Part shown: piece after piece, positions 35,376 through 44,870 of the stretch | Numbering within the stretch: position 1 is the stretch's first letter | How the letters are laid out: every line of letters begins with the position of its first letter | Source: Oscillospiraceae bacterium | GTDB lineage: Bacteria; Bacillota; Clostridia; Oscillospirales; CAG-272 | Direction of reading: 5' to 3' | Assembly (NCBI GenBank): GCA_015064885.1 | Contig: SVRJ01000003.1 | Location: 1-64,000, forward strand | DNA: 64,000 nucleotides | Notes under the pieces: model-generated | Database searches by the model: none | Seen by the model: only the letters and a program-made list of their open reading frames with translations | What the model was told of the DNA's origin: nothing | Made by a program: the position numbers and the translations under genes

Positions 35376-38360
35376 ATGGAAAAGCAAAAAAGAAGAAAAA
35401 ATACTTTCTGGCTGGCACTGACAATATTCAGCCTCGTAGGTCAGGTCGCGTGGACGGTTGAGAATATGTATCTCAACGTATTCATTTACAAGACCTTTGG
35501 AGCATCCGCCTCGGATATTTCAAACATGGTCGCCGCCTCCGCGGTCATCGCTACGCTCACCACGGTGTTTATGGGAGCGCTCTCAGACCGAGTGGGAAAA
35601 AGAAAGCTGTTTATATGCGGCGGATATATCCTGTGGGGACTCTCTATATTCGGATTTGCCGCTCTGAGAACAGATCTGCTCAGCACGATAGCCGGTGCCG
35701 CGTCCGCGGCAAGCCTAGGCATCTCACTCACGATCCTGCTCGACTGTATTATGACATTTTTCGGATCAACGGCAAATGACGCGGCATTCAATGCGTGGCT
35801 CACGGATTCAACTACCGAAAAGAACAGAGGAGCGGCAGAAAGCGTAAACGCAATGATGCCTCTTATCTCTATCCTTGCCGTGTTCGGCGGATTTATGTTT
35901 CTCGATCTCGACATACCCTCATCCTGGACGATCATTTTCTCGGTTATAGGTATACTCGTACTACTGATCGGTATTATCGGTGCGTTCATTATAAAGGAGC
36001 CTGATATAAGCCGTGACAGATCCCCCTACCTGGCGGGTATCCTTTACGGCTTCAGAGCATCTACAATAAGGAAAAATCCGCGCCTGTATATAACACTTGC
36101 GGCTTTCATCCTCCTCAACGTGTCTATACAGATATTCATGCCCTATCTGATCATATACTACGAGGTGTCGCTCGGAATGACAAACTACGTGCTGATACTC
36201 GCGCCCGCGGTTATCCTTGCGGCGGCAGTCACCGCTGTTTGGGGCAGATTTTATGACAAAAAGGGATTTTCGGTATCCGGTGCTCTTTCAATAGCTATCC
36301 TCGTCTTGGGATATGCAATACTCTATCTGACAAGAAGCACCGCACCCGTATTCATAGGCTCGCTTCTTATGATGAGCGGATACCTTTCGTCTATAGCCGT
36401 ATTCGGTGCTATGATAAGAGACAATACTCCTGTGGGAAAATCGGGAAGACTTCAGGGCATAAGAATATTCTCTCAGGTCCTCATTCCCGGAATAATAGGA
36501 CCCTACATCGGAAAGACCGTTCTCGCAAATGCGGATACTCTCGTAGGCAACGACGGAACCGTCTCGTTTATTCCCAATGCAAATATATTCATAGCGGCAG
36601 CCGTGGCGGCTCTGATCGTATTTCCCGTGTTCTTTATTTTGAAAAACAAAAAGCCCACACGCTTTGCGGAACTGACAACAGATTTTGAAAATGATGAAAA
36701 GAAGGACGGTATTCCGTTTGCAGAGTATCCGCGTCCGCAAATGAAACGAGATTCTTATATCTGCCTCAACGGAGAGTGGTCCTTCGAGATAAAAAGAAAT
36801 GGCGTCTCTGTCTACTCGGGTAAAATAACAGTTCCCTTCTGCCCCGAGAGCCGCCTCTCGGGCGTAATGAGAAGCATAACGGATGACGACGTTCTCGTTT
36901 ATGAAAGGAACACTGACCTTCGAATAAACGATGAGGAACGCATTATACTCCATATAGGAGCCTGCGACACCGAAACCGAGGTATATGTAAACGGGTGTAA
37001 GGCAATCGAAAACCGCGGTGGCTATCTGCCCTTTTCCGTGGATATCACCGATATGTGCAGAAGCGGTAACAACCTCATACGCATAGAGGCACGCGACAGA
37101 ACAGACCCTGATTATCCGTACGGAAAACAGACGAAGAAACGCGGCGGAATGTGGTACACCAAGATCAGCGGAATATGGCAGACGGTATGGATAGAACACG
37201 TTCCAAACAGTCATATAGAAAAAATAAAGATCACACCCGATCTCCTTGGAATAGACCTTGAGGTCTCCGGAGGAGAGGAGGAGAAAACGCTCAGCTTCAA
37301 CGGCAAAGACTACACATTCACAGGAGATCACTTCAGACTTGACGTTGAAGCTCCGATCCTCTGGACACCCGATGATCCTCATCTCTATGATTTTTCGATC
37401 ACATCGGGTAGTGATAAGGTGTATTCCTACTTTGCGCTTCGCACTGTATCTATAGGTGAACGGAACGGAAGATCGTTTATTCTTCTTAACGGTGAGCCTA
37501 TATTCTGCCACGGTCTTCTCGACCAGGGATACTTCCCCGACGGAATATTCCTTCCCGCATCCGAAAGAGGGTACAAAGAAGACGTTCTGAAGATGAAGGA
37601 GTGCGGCTTCAATATGCTGAGAAAGCATATAAAGCTTGAGCCGGATATTTTCTACTATTACTGCGACAAATACGGCATGCTCGTATTTCAGGATATGATA
37701 AACAGCGGAAAATACAGCTTTATTATAGATACCGCGTTGCCCACGGTCTTTCTTAAGAAGGGGGTCACGCACCGCGCAAGCAAAAAGAGACGCGAAGAAT
37801 TCTACAGAACGTCGCTCGGTATCATTGAAGCGCTCTACAATCACCCATCCGTCGTCTACTATACCATATTCAACGAGGGCTGGGGGCAGTTTTCCGAAAA
37901 GGAATGCTACGATCTCTTAAAGGGTGCAGACCCTACGAGAATATACGATACTACCTCGGGCTGGTTCAAGGTAGACAGCACTGACGTTGAGAGCGACCAC
38001 GTTTATTTTAAACCGGTAAAGCTCAAAAGTGTAAAGGGCAGACCTATGGTCCTCTCAGAATTCGGAGGATACGTCTGCAAGATAGACGGGCATTCATTCA
38101 ACACCGACGAAACCTACGGATACAGATTTTTCGACAGCACGGATAAGCTTGAAGACGCTCTTATATCACTCTACGAAGATGAAATAATGCCCGAGACCGA
38201 AAAAGGACTTTGCGCAACAGTGCTTACTCAAGTCAGCGACGTTGAGGATGAGACCAACGGCCTTCTTACCTATGACAGAAAAGTGCTCAAGGTATCTCCG
38301 GATCGCATGTCCGATATGGCGAAAAGGCTTTACGCCAAATTTTCGGAAAACAACAGATGA
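35376..38360 (+). CDS. MFS transporter fused in frame to glycoside hydrolase family 2 (GH2) domain
   Basis: N-term ~430 aa with ~12 TM MFS pattern (MGALSDRVGKRKLFICGGYILWG; WGRFYDKKG); C-term GH2 sugar-binding domain (SYICLNGEWSFEI; GGMWYTKISGIWQTVWIEHV), acid/base IFNEGWGQ and nucleophile VLSEFGG; single uninterrupted ORF. Confidence 0.9.
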   Translation: MEKQKRRKNTFWLALTIFSLVGQVAWTVENMYLNVFIYKTFGASASDISNMVAASAVIATLTTVFMGALSDRVGKRKLFICGGYILWGLSIFGFAALRTDLLSTIAGAASAASLGISLTILLDCIMTFFGSTANDAAFNAWLTDSTTEKNRGAAESVNAMMPLISILAVFGGFMFLDLDIPSSWTIIFSVIGILVLLIGIIGAFIIKEPDISRDRSPYLAGILYGFRASTIRKNPRLYITLAAFILLNVSIQIFMPYLIIYYEVSLGMTNYVLILAPAVILAAAVTAVWGRFYDKKGFSVSGALSIAILVLGYAILYLTRSTAPVFIGSLLMMSGYLSSIAVFGAMIRDNTPVGKSGRLQGIRIFSQVLIPGIIGPYIGKTVLANADTLVGNDGTVSFIPNANIFIAAAVAALIVFPVFFILKNKKPTRFAELTTDFENDEKKDGIPFAEYPRPQMKRDSYICLNGEWSFEIKRNGVSVYSGKITVPFCPESRLSGVMRSITDDDVLVYERNTDLRINDEERIILHIGACDTETEVYVNGCKAIENRGGYLPFSVDITDMCRSGNNLIRIEARDRTDPDYPYGKQTKKRGGMWYTKISGIWQTVWIEHVPNSHIEKIKITPDLLGIDLEVSGGEEEKTLSFNGKDYTFTGDHFRLDVEAPILWTPDDPHLYDFSITSGSDKVYSYFALRTVSIGERNGRSFILLNGEPIFCHGLLDQGYFPDGIFLPASERGYKEDVLKMKECGFNMLRKHIKLEPDIFYYYCDKYGMLVFQDMINSGKYSFIIDTALPTVFLKKGVTHRASKKRREEFYRTSLGIIEALYNHPSVVYYTIFNEGWGQFSEKECYDLLKGADPTRIYDTTSGWFKVDSTDVESDHVYFKPVKLKSVKGRPMVLSEFGGYVCKIDGHSFNTDETYGYRFFDSTDKLEDALISLYEDEIMPETEKGLCATVLTQVSDVEDETNGLLTYDRKVLKVSPDRMSDMAKRLYAKFSENNR

Positions 38361-38381
38361 TCCATAAGGTATAATAATCAC

Positions 38382-38410
38382 TTGACAAAATCACACGTTT
38401 GTGATAAAAT
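38382..38410 (+). promoter_or_regulatory. Sigma-A promoter, extended -10
   Basis: TTGACA-17 nt (ending TGA)-TAAAAT. Confidence 0.75.
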
Positions 38411-38447
38411 ATATTCAGTAATATATCTAACAGCAGGGACAGATCAA

Positions 38448-39710
38448 ATGAAAACGAATTACACGAAATTAAAATTTGCTTGTTACACCACCAATATGTC
38501 GATGTCTGTGGTGGCAAGCCTCTCTCCGGTCCTCTTCACTACCTTTTACAGAGAATACGGTATATCATTTTCTCTTCTCGGACTACTTGTACTCGTAAAC
38601 TTTTTCACACAGCTTGCGGTAGATCTGATATTCTCCTTCTTCTCTCATAGGTTCAACATTCCGCTTGCAATAAAGCTCACCCCCGTAATAACGCTTCTCG
38701 GATTACTCATATACGCGCTCTTTCCTTTTTTGCTACCCGAGTACACCTACGTCGGGCTCGTCATCGGAACGATCGTGTTTTCCGCTTCGAACGGACTTGC
38801 AGAGGTGCTTATAAGCCCTGTGATCGCCGCTATTCCCGCAAAGGATCCCGACAGAGAGATGAGCAAGCTTCACTCCATATATGCGTGGGGTGTCGTATTC
38901 GTGATAATTTTTTCAACTCTTTTCCTTTCGATCTTCAAAAGCCAAAGCTGGCAGATACTCGCGCTCGTTCTTATGCTGATACCGCTCAGCTCGGTCCTTC
39001 TCTTCGTCGGAACCGATATCCCCGAGATGAAAACGGAAGAAAGAGTCTCGGGAGTGCTTAAATTCTTAAAGAACAAGAGCCTCTGGCTCTGCGTTGCAGC
39101 CATATTCTTCGGAGGAGCCGCTGAATGCACAATGGCTCAATGGTGCTCGGGTTACCTTGAACAAGCATTCATGATAGATAAGGTAAAGGGTGATATTTTC
39201 GGTGCGGCACTGTTTGCCCTCATGCTCGGAACGGGCAGGACGCTCTATTCAAAGATAGGCAAAAACATCGCACCCGTCCTCTTTTTCGGCATGCTCGGTG
39301 CAACCGCCTGCTATCTTGTTGCGGCGCTCTCGGGAGTACCGTTCATAGGCCTTGTCGCATGTGCTCTCACAGGCTTTTGCGTTTCGATGCTTTGGCCGGG
39401 AAGCCTCATAGTAGCCTCAGACAGATTTCCCGCGGGAGGAGTGTTCATATATGCCATGATGGCTGCGGGCGGAGATCTCGGAGCCTCGGTCGGTCCTCAG
39501 CTCGTCGGAATCATCACCGACACCGCAATAGCTGCTTTTGATGCAGATACTCTTATGCAGACATTCGGACTTTCACCCGAGCAATTTGGGATAAAGCTCG
39601 GTATGCTCGTCGGAATGATCTTCCCCCTTATAGGTATCTTTGTTACCGCTCGCATACTGAAAAGCAAAAAGGCATCTTCCGTAAATACGGATAGGCCGAT
39701 GGAGATATAA
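38448..39710 (+). CDS. MFS transporter
   Basis: 12-TM pattern, FTTFYREYGISFSLLGLLVLVNFFTQLAVDLIFSFFSHRF. Confidence 0.88.
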   Translation: MKTNYTKLKFACYTTNMSMSVVASLSPVLFTTFYREYGISFSLLGLLVLVNFFTQLAVDLIFSFFSHRFNIPLAIKLTPVITLLGLLIYALFPFLLPEYTYVGLVIGTIVFSASNGLAEVLISPVIAAIPAKDPDREMSKLHSIYAWGVVFVIIFSTLFLSIFKSQSWQILALVLMLIPLSSVLLFVGTDIPEMKTEERVSGVLKFLKNKSLWLCVAAIFFGGAAECTMAQWCSGYLEQAFMIDKVKGDIFGAALFALMLGTGRTLYSKIGKNIAPVLFFGMLGATACYLVAALSGVPFIGLVACALTGFCVSMLWPGSLIVASDRFPAGGVFIYAMMAAGGDLGASVGPQLVGIITDTAIAAFDADTLMQTFGLSPEQFGIKLGMLVGMIFPLIGIFVTARILKSKKASSVNTDRPMEI

Positions 39711-40414
39711 TGGAGAATAATTATTTTGACAGAGAGATAGCACTCATAGGTATCGAAGCCTTCAACCGCCTGAAAAACGCTTCCGTCCTTATTTTCGGAG
39801 TGGGCGGAGTCGGAGGATACGCCCTTGAGGCGCTTGTCAGAGCGGGAATCGGAAGAATTACAGCGGTAGACGGTGACTGCGTAAGTGATACGAACATCAA
39901 CAGGCAGATACTCGCCACGAGAGACACTGTAGGAATGAAGAAGGTAGACGCCGCCAAGGCGCGTGCTCTGTCGATAAATCCGGACATAAGTTTTTCTGCG
40001 ATAGATATGTTCTATCTTCCCGAAAATGCGAATGAACTTGATTTTTCGGGATATGACTATATCATAGACGCAATCGACACGGTAAGTGCAAAAATAAATA
40101 TTGCCGAGCGTGCGGGAAAGCTCGGAATACCCCTCATATCATGCATGGGGACCGCAAACAGAAAAAGCAGCGCCGGCTTTTCGATATGCGACGTATATGA
40201 AACGAGCGGCTGCCCACTTGCCCGCGTAATGCGCAGAGAATGTAAAAAGAGAGGCATCGAAGGCTTCAAGGTCGTATTCAGCGCAAGTGAAAGCGAAAAA
40301 ACGACCGTAAAAGACGAAAACGGAAGAAACGTTCCGGCATCGATATCATACGTTCCGCCTATAGGAGGACTCCTTGCAGCGGAAGAGGTAATAAGACATA
40401 TTGCTAAAATATAA
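39710..40414 (+). CDS. tcdA: tRNA threonylcarbamoyladenosine dehydratase (ThiF/MoeB-like)
   Basis: FDREIALIGIEAFNRLKNASVLIFGVGGVGGYALEALVRAGIGRITAVDGDCVSDTNINRQILA. Confidence 0.92.
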   Translation: MENNYFDREIALIGIEAFNRLKNASVLIFGVGGVGGYALEALVRAGIGRITAVDGDCVSDTNINRQILATRDTVGMKKVDAAKARALSINPDISFSAIDMFYLPENANELDFSGYDYIIDAIDTVSAKINIAERAGKLGIPLISCMGTANRKSSAGFSICDVYETSGCPLARVMRRECKKRGIEGFKVVFSASESEKTTVKDENGRNVPASISYVPPIGGLLAAEEVIRHIAKI

Positions 40415-40433
40415 AAACAAAGGAGAACAAACT

Positions 40434-40739
40434 ATGAAAGAAATTAACGCAATTGAATTTGAAGAGCTCGTAAAGGGCAGTGAGGGCAGAGTTATCGTAG
40501 ACTTTTTCGCTACTTGGTGCGGTCCGTGCAAGATGCTTGCGCCTATACTTGAAAAGGTGGCGGAAGATAACACCGACATTGAATTTTACAAAGTAGACGT
40601 GGATAAATGCGACGAGCTTGCCGCTCTCTACGGTATCGTAAGTATTCCCACGCTCATCTGCTTTGAAAAGGGCGAAGAGGTAAAAAGACAGATCGGCGGC
40701 CTCGGCAGAGGACCTCTTAACGATTTTGTGAGAAACTAA
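40434..40739 (+). CDS. trxA: Thioredoxin
   Basis: VIVDFFATWCGPCKMLAPILEKVA...VSIPTLICFEKGE. Confidence 0.96.
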   Translation: MKEINAIEFEELVKGSEGRVIVDFFATWCGPCKMLAPILEKVAEDNTDIEFYKVDVDKCDELAALYGIVSIPTLICFEKGEEVKRQIGGLGRGPLNDFVRN

Positions 40740-40758
40740 AAAGCGAAGCGATCCTTGT

Positions 40759-40797
40759 ATATCTCCCAAAAGCTCCCAAAACGCTTTTGGGAGATAT
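40759..40797. repeat. Perfect 15-bp inverted repeat (ATATCTCCCAAAAGC/GCTTTTGGGAGATAT) whose loop holds an extra TCCCAAAA copy
   Basis: Arms 40759-40773 and 40783-40797; no U-tract. Confidence 0.85.
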
Positions 40798-40873
40798 GCG
40801 ACTATAAGAACTGGCAAAGATCAAGTTTAACGAATATCTTTCAAGTACCGTAACAGTACAAAGGTAAACAAAA

Positions 40874-43090
40874 ATGAAAACGTATACAAAAAACGTCGAG
40901 GAAGCTATTTCTGCCTTGACCGAACGCCCGATGCTTGCCGCAGATGCGGAAAGGATAACCATAGCACACTCCTTGCTGAACGAGGAGCCTTCGCTGCCGC
41001 AGCCTGTAAGATTTGCACGTGCTGTGGCGGCACTTCTTGACGGAGTCTCGGTTCCGATCGAAAGTCATGATCTTATTGCCGGGAGATCGGTTCAAAGAGA
41101 GCTTACGGACGATGAGGAAATGATGTTCTCCGAGCTTATCTCGGATCCGCGTTCCCCTTATAAGACCTCCGTCCTTTCAGCAGGACACTGCTCGTATGAT
41201 TGGGATATGATAGCAGAAAACGGTATGCCCGGACTTATCGCCAAGGCAAAGGCATCGCTGAGCAGCAAAAGCGATCCGGAAAGCCGTATCTTCCTCTCCT
41301 CGGTCATTGAGGTGTACGATGCCATCGTACGCTATATTCTCAGATATTCCGAAGCGGCACGCGAGCGTGGGATGACAGAGCTTTCACTCACCCTCAAAAA
41401 AGCCGCACTTGAAAAGCCTTCAGACTTCCGCACAGCGCTCCAGCTGATGTGGATAATAACCCTTATAAATTGCTCGTATATTACAGCCAACCCCACTCTT
41501 ACGGTGGGCAGACTCGACCGCATTCTTTATCCCTTTTACAAGGCGGACACAGAATCGGGAAGGCTCACGCGTGATGAGGCAAAGGAGCTTATCACCGATT
41601 ACTACTGCAAGCACAATCTTAATATGGGACGCGGAGAGCATCAGATCGGAGACGCTTCGAACTCCACGACCTTTGCGAGAGTATTCAATTTTGACGCCCC
41701 GCAGTATCTTTTACTCGGTGGAACAGATATTGGCGGCAGATATGCGGTGAACGAGCTTACATATCTTTTTGCCGAATGCATCAAACCCGAATTTAAAAAT
41801 CCCGTCGTTGTATTTTACTACTCACCCGGAATGGATAAAGAATACCCCGAGCTTTGGAGGATACTTTCATCGCGCGCTCTTTCCTCGTCCGCTCTTATGT
41901 TCTATAACGACTCATGCGTAAAGAGCGCCTATCGCCGCCTCGGTCTTCCCGAGGAGGATTTTGCCGATTATCATCATTTCGGATGCAATTGGCCTTCCCC
42001 GGGATCTCATAGCTTTTGGATAAATGGGGCACCTTCGGCACGCCACTATGACGTGTACGTCTCCGAGGGTAAGCGCGCGGATCCGTATTCCTTTGCCCGC
42101 ATTCCGCAAAAGGGCTGGCAGGACGTGCTTATAGACATCCTTCATAAATACCGCGACCGTACGGACGTAACTATCGAGGATATCTATTCGGATTACTTCG
42201 ACTTTATGAATTCGTTTTGCGAAAAAAAGATCGAGAGAGGCGTCCGTGAGGTGCGTATTCGACGAATGAGGCCTTCATCCGTATGCTTTTTCTGCGATTG
42301 CTTCACAAGGGCGCCGATAGAACGCGGAGAGTGCTTCACAGCCTGTGCCAAATACATCTTTGCGCTATTGAATTTTCAGATGTTCGGAACCGTATGCGAC
42401 TGTTTTACTGTTATTGACGCGCTCGTTTTCCGTGACAAAAGGCTGACACTCGGCGAGCTTCTCGATGCGGTAGATTCTGATTTTGAAGGCCACGAAATGA
42501 CACTTGCACTCTGCAGATCGGTTCCCAAATACGGAAGTAACGACGCCTTTTCCAATATGCACGTGAAAAGACTTGCAGAGGAAATGGCAAATATCGCACG
42601 CAAGTGCTCAAAAAAATATATGGAAAGCGACGGTTTTATCGGTGTGCCCTGCTTACAGAGTGACACTTGGCACATCAAATACGGACGAAAATACGGAGCG
42701 ACTCCGGACGGTCGCCGTGCCGGAATGCCGTTCACTCAGAACTCACGGCCTGCCAACGGCTCGTGTACTTCCGGAATTACGGGGATGCTCAATTCCATGC
42801 TCAATATACCTTCAGACGGCTTTGTCTCGGGCGCACTCAATCTTGACGTCGACCCGAAGCAATTTCAAAAGGAAGACGGAATCGATGTATTTGCCTCTAT
42901 ACTTGCGGTTTATTTCAATCGCGGAGGGCTGCACGCACAGGTGACCTCGGTAAGCCGAGAGGAGCTTCTGGATGCGCAGATAAATCCGCAGCTGCACAGG
43001 GATCTGAGAGTGCGGATAACCGGATACAGCGGTATTTTCGTAGATATTTCAAGGCCGCTGCAGAATGATATTATTGAAAGAATGAAATAA
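40874..43090 (+). CDS. Second divergent glycyl radical enzyme (PFL family)
   Basis: Glycyl motif RVRITGYSGIFVDISRPLQNDIIERM; active-site Cys in FADYHHFGCNWPSPGSHSFW. Confidence 0.92.
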   Translation: MKTYTKNVEEAISALTERPMLAADAERITIAHSLLNEEPSLPQPVRFARAVAALLDGVSVPIESHDLIAGRSVQRELTDDEEMMFSELISDPRSPYKTSVLSAGHCSYDWDMIAENGMPGLIAKAKASLSSKSDPESRIFLSSVIEVYDAIVRYILRYSEAARERGMTELSLTLKKAALEKPSDFRTALQLMWIITLINCSYITANPTLTVGRLDRILYPFYKADTESGRLTRDEAKELITDYYCKHNLNMGRGEHQIGDASNSTTFARVFNFDAPQYLLLGGTDIGGRYAVNELTYLFAECIKPEFKNPVVVFYYSPGMDKEYPELWRILSSRALSSSALMFYNDSCVKSAYRRLGLPEEDFADYHHFGCNWPSPGSHSFWINGAPSARHYDVYVSEGKRADPYSFARIPQKGWQDVLIDILHKYRDRTDVTIEDIYSDYFDFMNSFCEKKIERGVREVRIRRMRPSSVCFFCDCFTRAPIERGECFTACAKYIFALLNFQMFGTVCDCFTVIDALVFRDKRLTLGELLDAVDSDFEGHEMTLALCRSVPKYGSNDAFSNMHVKRLAEEMANIARKCSKKYMESDGFIGVPCLQSDTWHIKYGRKYGATPDGRRAGMPFTQNSRPANGSCTSGITGMLNSMLNIPSDGFVSGALNLDVDPKQFQKEDGIDVFASILAVYFNRGGLHAQVTSVSREELLDAQINPQLHRDLRVRITGYSGIFVDISRPLQNDIIERMK

Positions 43091-43105
43091 CAGAGAGGGA
43101 TAAGC

Positions 43106-44041
43106 ATGAAAAAAATCACTCTTACAAACGGACTCAGTGTCTCTCCGATCTGCCTTGGGGCTATGATGTTCGGAACTACGGTCTCAAAGGAGGCTGCTTA
43201 CAGGATCCTTGATTCCTACGTTGATATGGGAGGCAACTTTATCGACACGTCAAACAACTATGCTCACTGGGCAGGAACGGGCGACGAAAGTGAAACGCTC
43301 CTCGGAGAGTGGCTCAGCGACAGAGGGTGCCGTGATAAATTAATTATTGCAACGAAGGTCGGCTTTGACCGTCACGGAGCAGGAGCCGGACTTAGACGCG
43401 AGCAGATCGAATATTGGTGCGACGAAAGCCTTCGCAAGCTCAGAACCGACCGTATCGATCTCTATTACGCCCACACCGATGACCCGAATACTCCAATAGA
43501 GGAAACCGCCGAGGCGTTTGACTTGCTCGTAAAAAAGGGAAAGGTGCGCCTTCTCGGCGGAAGCAATTACGATACCTGGAGATTTGCCGAGTTCAACTAT
43601 ACCGCAAAGGAAAAAGGACTTACGCCCTATACGGTGATGCAGCAAAGATTCACCTACCTCAACGCACGCCACGATATTAAACCTAATTATATTTTTAACG
43701 AAAACACAGGCCGCGAGCGTCTGAGATTTCTGGAGGACAAGGACATCCCGCTTGTAGCATATTCCTCTCTTATTCGCGGAGCGTACGAAATGCCCGAGCG
43801 TCTGCCCGAAAACTACGTCGGAGGCGCAAGGCTTGAGATCCTTTCGAAAATGGCACTTGAAAAGCGAGTCTCCCGCAGTGCGCTTGCTATCGCTTGGATG
43901 TGCAACGCTCACAGAATGAAGGGATATCCGAGAGTCATTCCGCTTTTTTCCTCGTCAAATCCAAAGCATTTCTCGGATAATTGCAGCGGTGCGTATTTAG
44001 AGCTCACCGACGAGGAAATGAATATACTTACCGAAGCATGA
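43106..44041 (+). CDS. Aldo/keto reductase
   Basis: VSPICLGAMMFGT...GGNFIDTSNNYAHW...RKLRTDRIDLYYAHTDDPNTPIEET...GKVRLLGGSN. Confidence 0.94.
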   Translation: MKKITLTNGLSVSPICLGAMMFGTTVSKEAAYRILDSYVDMGGNFIDTSNNYAHWAGTGDESETLLGEWLSDRGCRDKLIIATKVGFDRHGAGAGLRREQIEYWCDESLRKLRTDRIDLYYAHTDDPNTPIEETAEAFDLLVKKGKVRLLGGSNYDTWRFAEFNYTAKEKGLTPYTVMQQRFTYLNARHDIKPNYIFNENTGRERLRFLEDKDIPLVAYSSLIRGAYEMPERLPENYVGGARLEILSKMALEKRVSRSALAIAWMCNAHRMKGYPRVIPLFSSSNPKHFSDNCSGAYLELTDEEMNILTEA

Positions 44042-44808
44042 TACCGTTTGTCTTTGATATAAACAGATCCTCGACCGCAGACGGTCCGGGCGTAAGAACT
44101 GCTTTTTTCTTCAAGGGCTGCAATCTTGACTGCAAATGGTGTCACAACCCCGAGGGAAAATCACCTGCACCCGAGCTTGCTCTCTTTTCCGAAAAATGTA
44201 TCGGATGCGGAATATGTGAAAGAATATGTCGGAGCCGTGAGGAATGTATATCCTGCGGAGAATGTACCGCCATGTGCCCGCAGGGTGCGAGAAAACTCTA
44301 CGGTCACAGATATACCGCAGAGGAGCTTTACTCTATCGCAGCAGAGGATCTGGATTTTTTCCGTGCAAGCGGCGGTGGAGTAACGTTTTCGGGCGGAGAA
44401 TGCATGCTTTATCCGAGTTTTTTAGCCGAGCTTTCAAGGAGGTGCGTTCTTGGAGGTATTGACGTAGCAATAGACACTGCAGGGCACGTTCCGTGGAGTC
44501 ATTTTGAAGCGGTACTTTCTTACGTATCATGCTTCCTTTACGATATCAAGGCCATTGATCCCGCGCTTCATAAGCTCGGCACGGGGGTTGATAATTATCT
44601 TATACTCGACAATCTTGAAAAGCTGATACGCACAGGCAAGAAAATAATTATCCGCACGCCCGTTATTCCCGAATATAACGACGGGGCGGAGCTTGAAAGA
44701 ATAACCTCATATTGCGCAAAGCGTGGGCTTACGCACGAGCTTTTACCGTATCACAGTATCGGTGAAAATAAAAAACTCGCTCTGTATGCGGCAAAAAATC
44801 AAAAATAA
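44038..44808 (+). CDS. Glycyl-radical enzyme activating protein (radical SAM)
   Basis: TADGPGVRTAFFFKGCNLDCKWCHNPEG; CIGCGICERIC...CISCGECTAMCP; GGGVTFSGGECML; start overlaps AKR stop. Confidence 0.95.
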   Translation: MIPFVFDINRSSTADGPGVRTAFFFKGCNLDCKWCHNPEGKSPAPELALFSEKCIGCGICERICRSREECISCGECTAMCPQGARKLYGHRYTAEELYSIAAEDLDFFRASGGGVTFSGGECMLYPSFLAELSRRCVLGGIDVAIDTAGHVPWSHFEAVLSYVSCFLYDIKAIDPALHKLGTGVDNYLILDNLEKLIRTGKKIIIRTPVIPEYNDGAELERITSYCAKRGLTHELLPYHSIGENKKLALYAAKNQK

Positions 44809-44811
44809 AGG

Positions 44812-44855
44812 CTGATCCGCCAAACACATAACGGCGAATCAGCCTTTTTATTATA
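44812..44855. terminator. Bidirectional terminator
   Basis: AAAGGCTGATCCGCC...GGCGAATCAGCCTTTTTATT between convergent genes. Confidence 0.82.
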
Positions 44856-44870
44856 AATATACCGTAAGTA

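Noticed and set aside
36288-37844. 518-aa minus-strand ORF opposite the MFS-GH2 gene
   Set aside because: Composition is typical antisense shadow (Tyr/Val/Cys/Arg-rich, no domain), and the plus strand encodes clear MFS and GH2 motifs.
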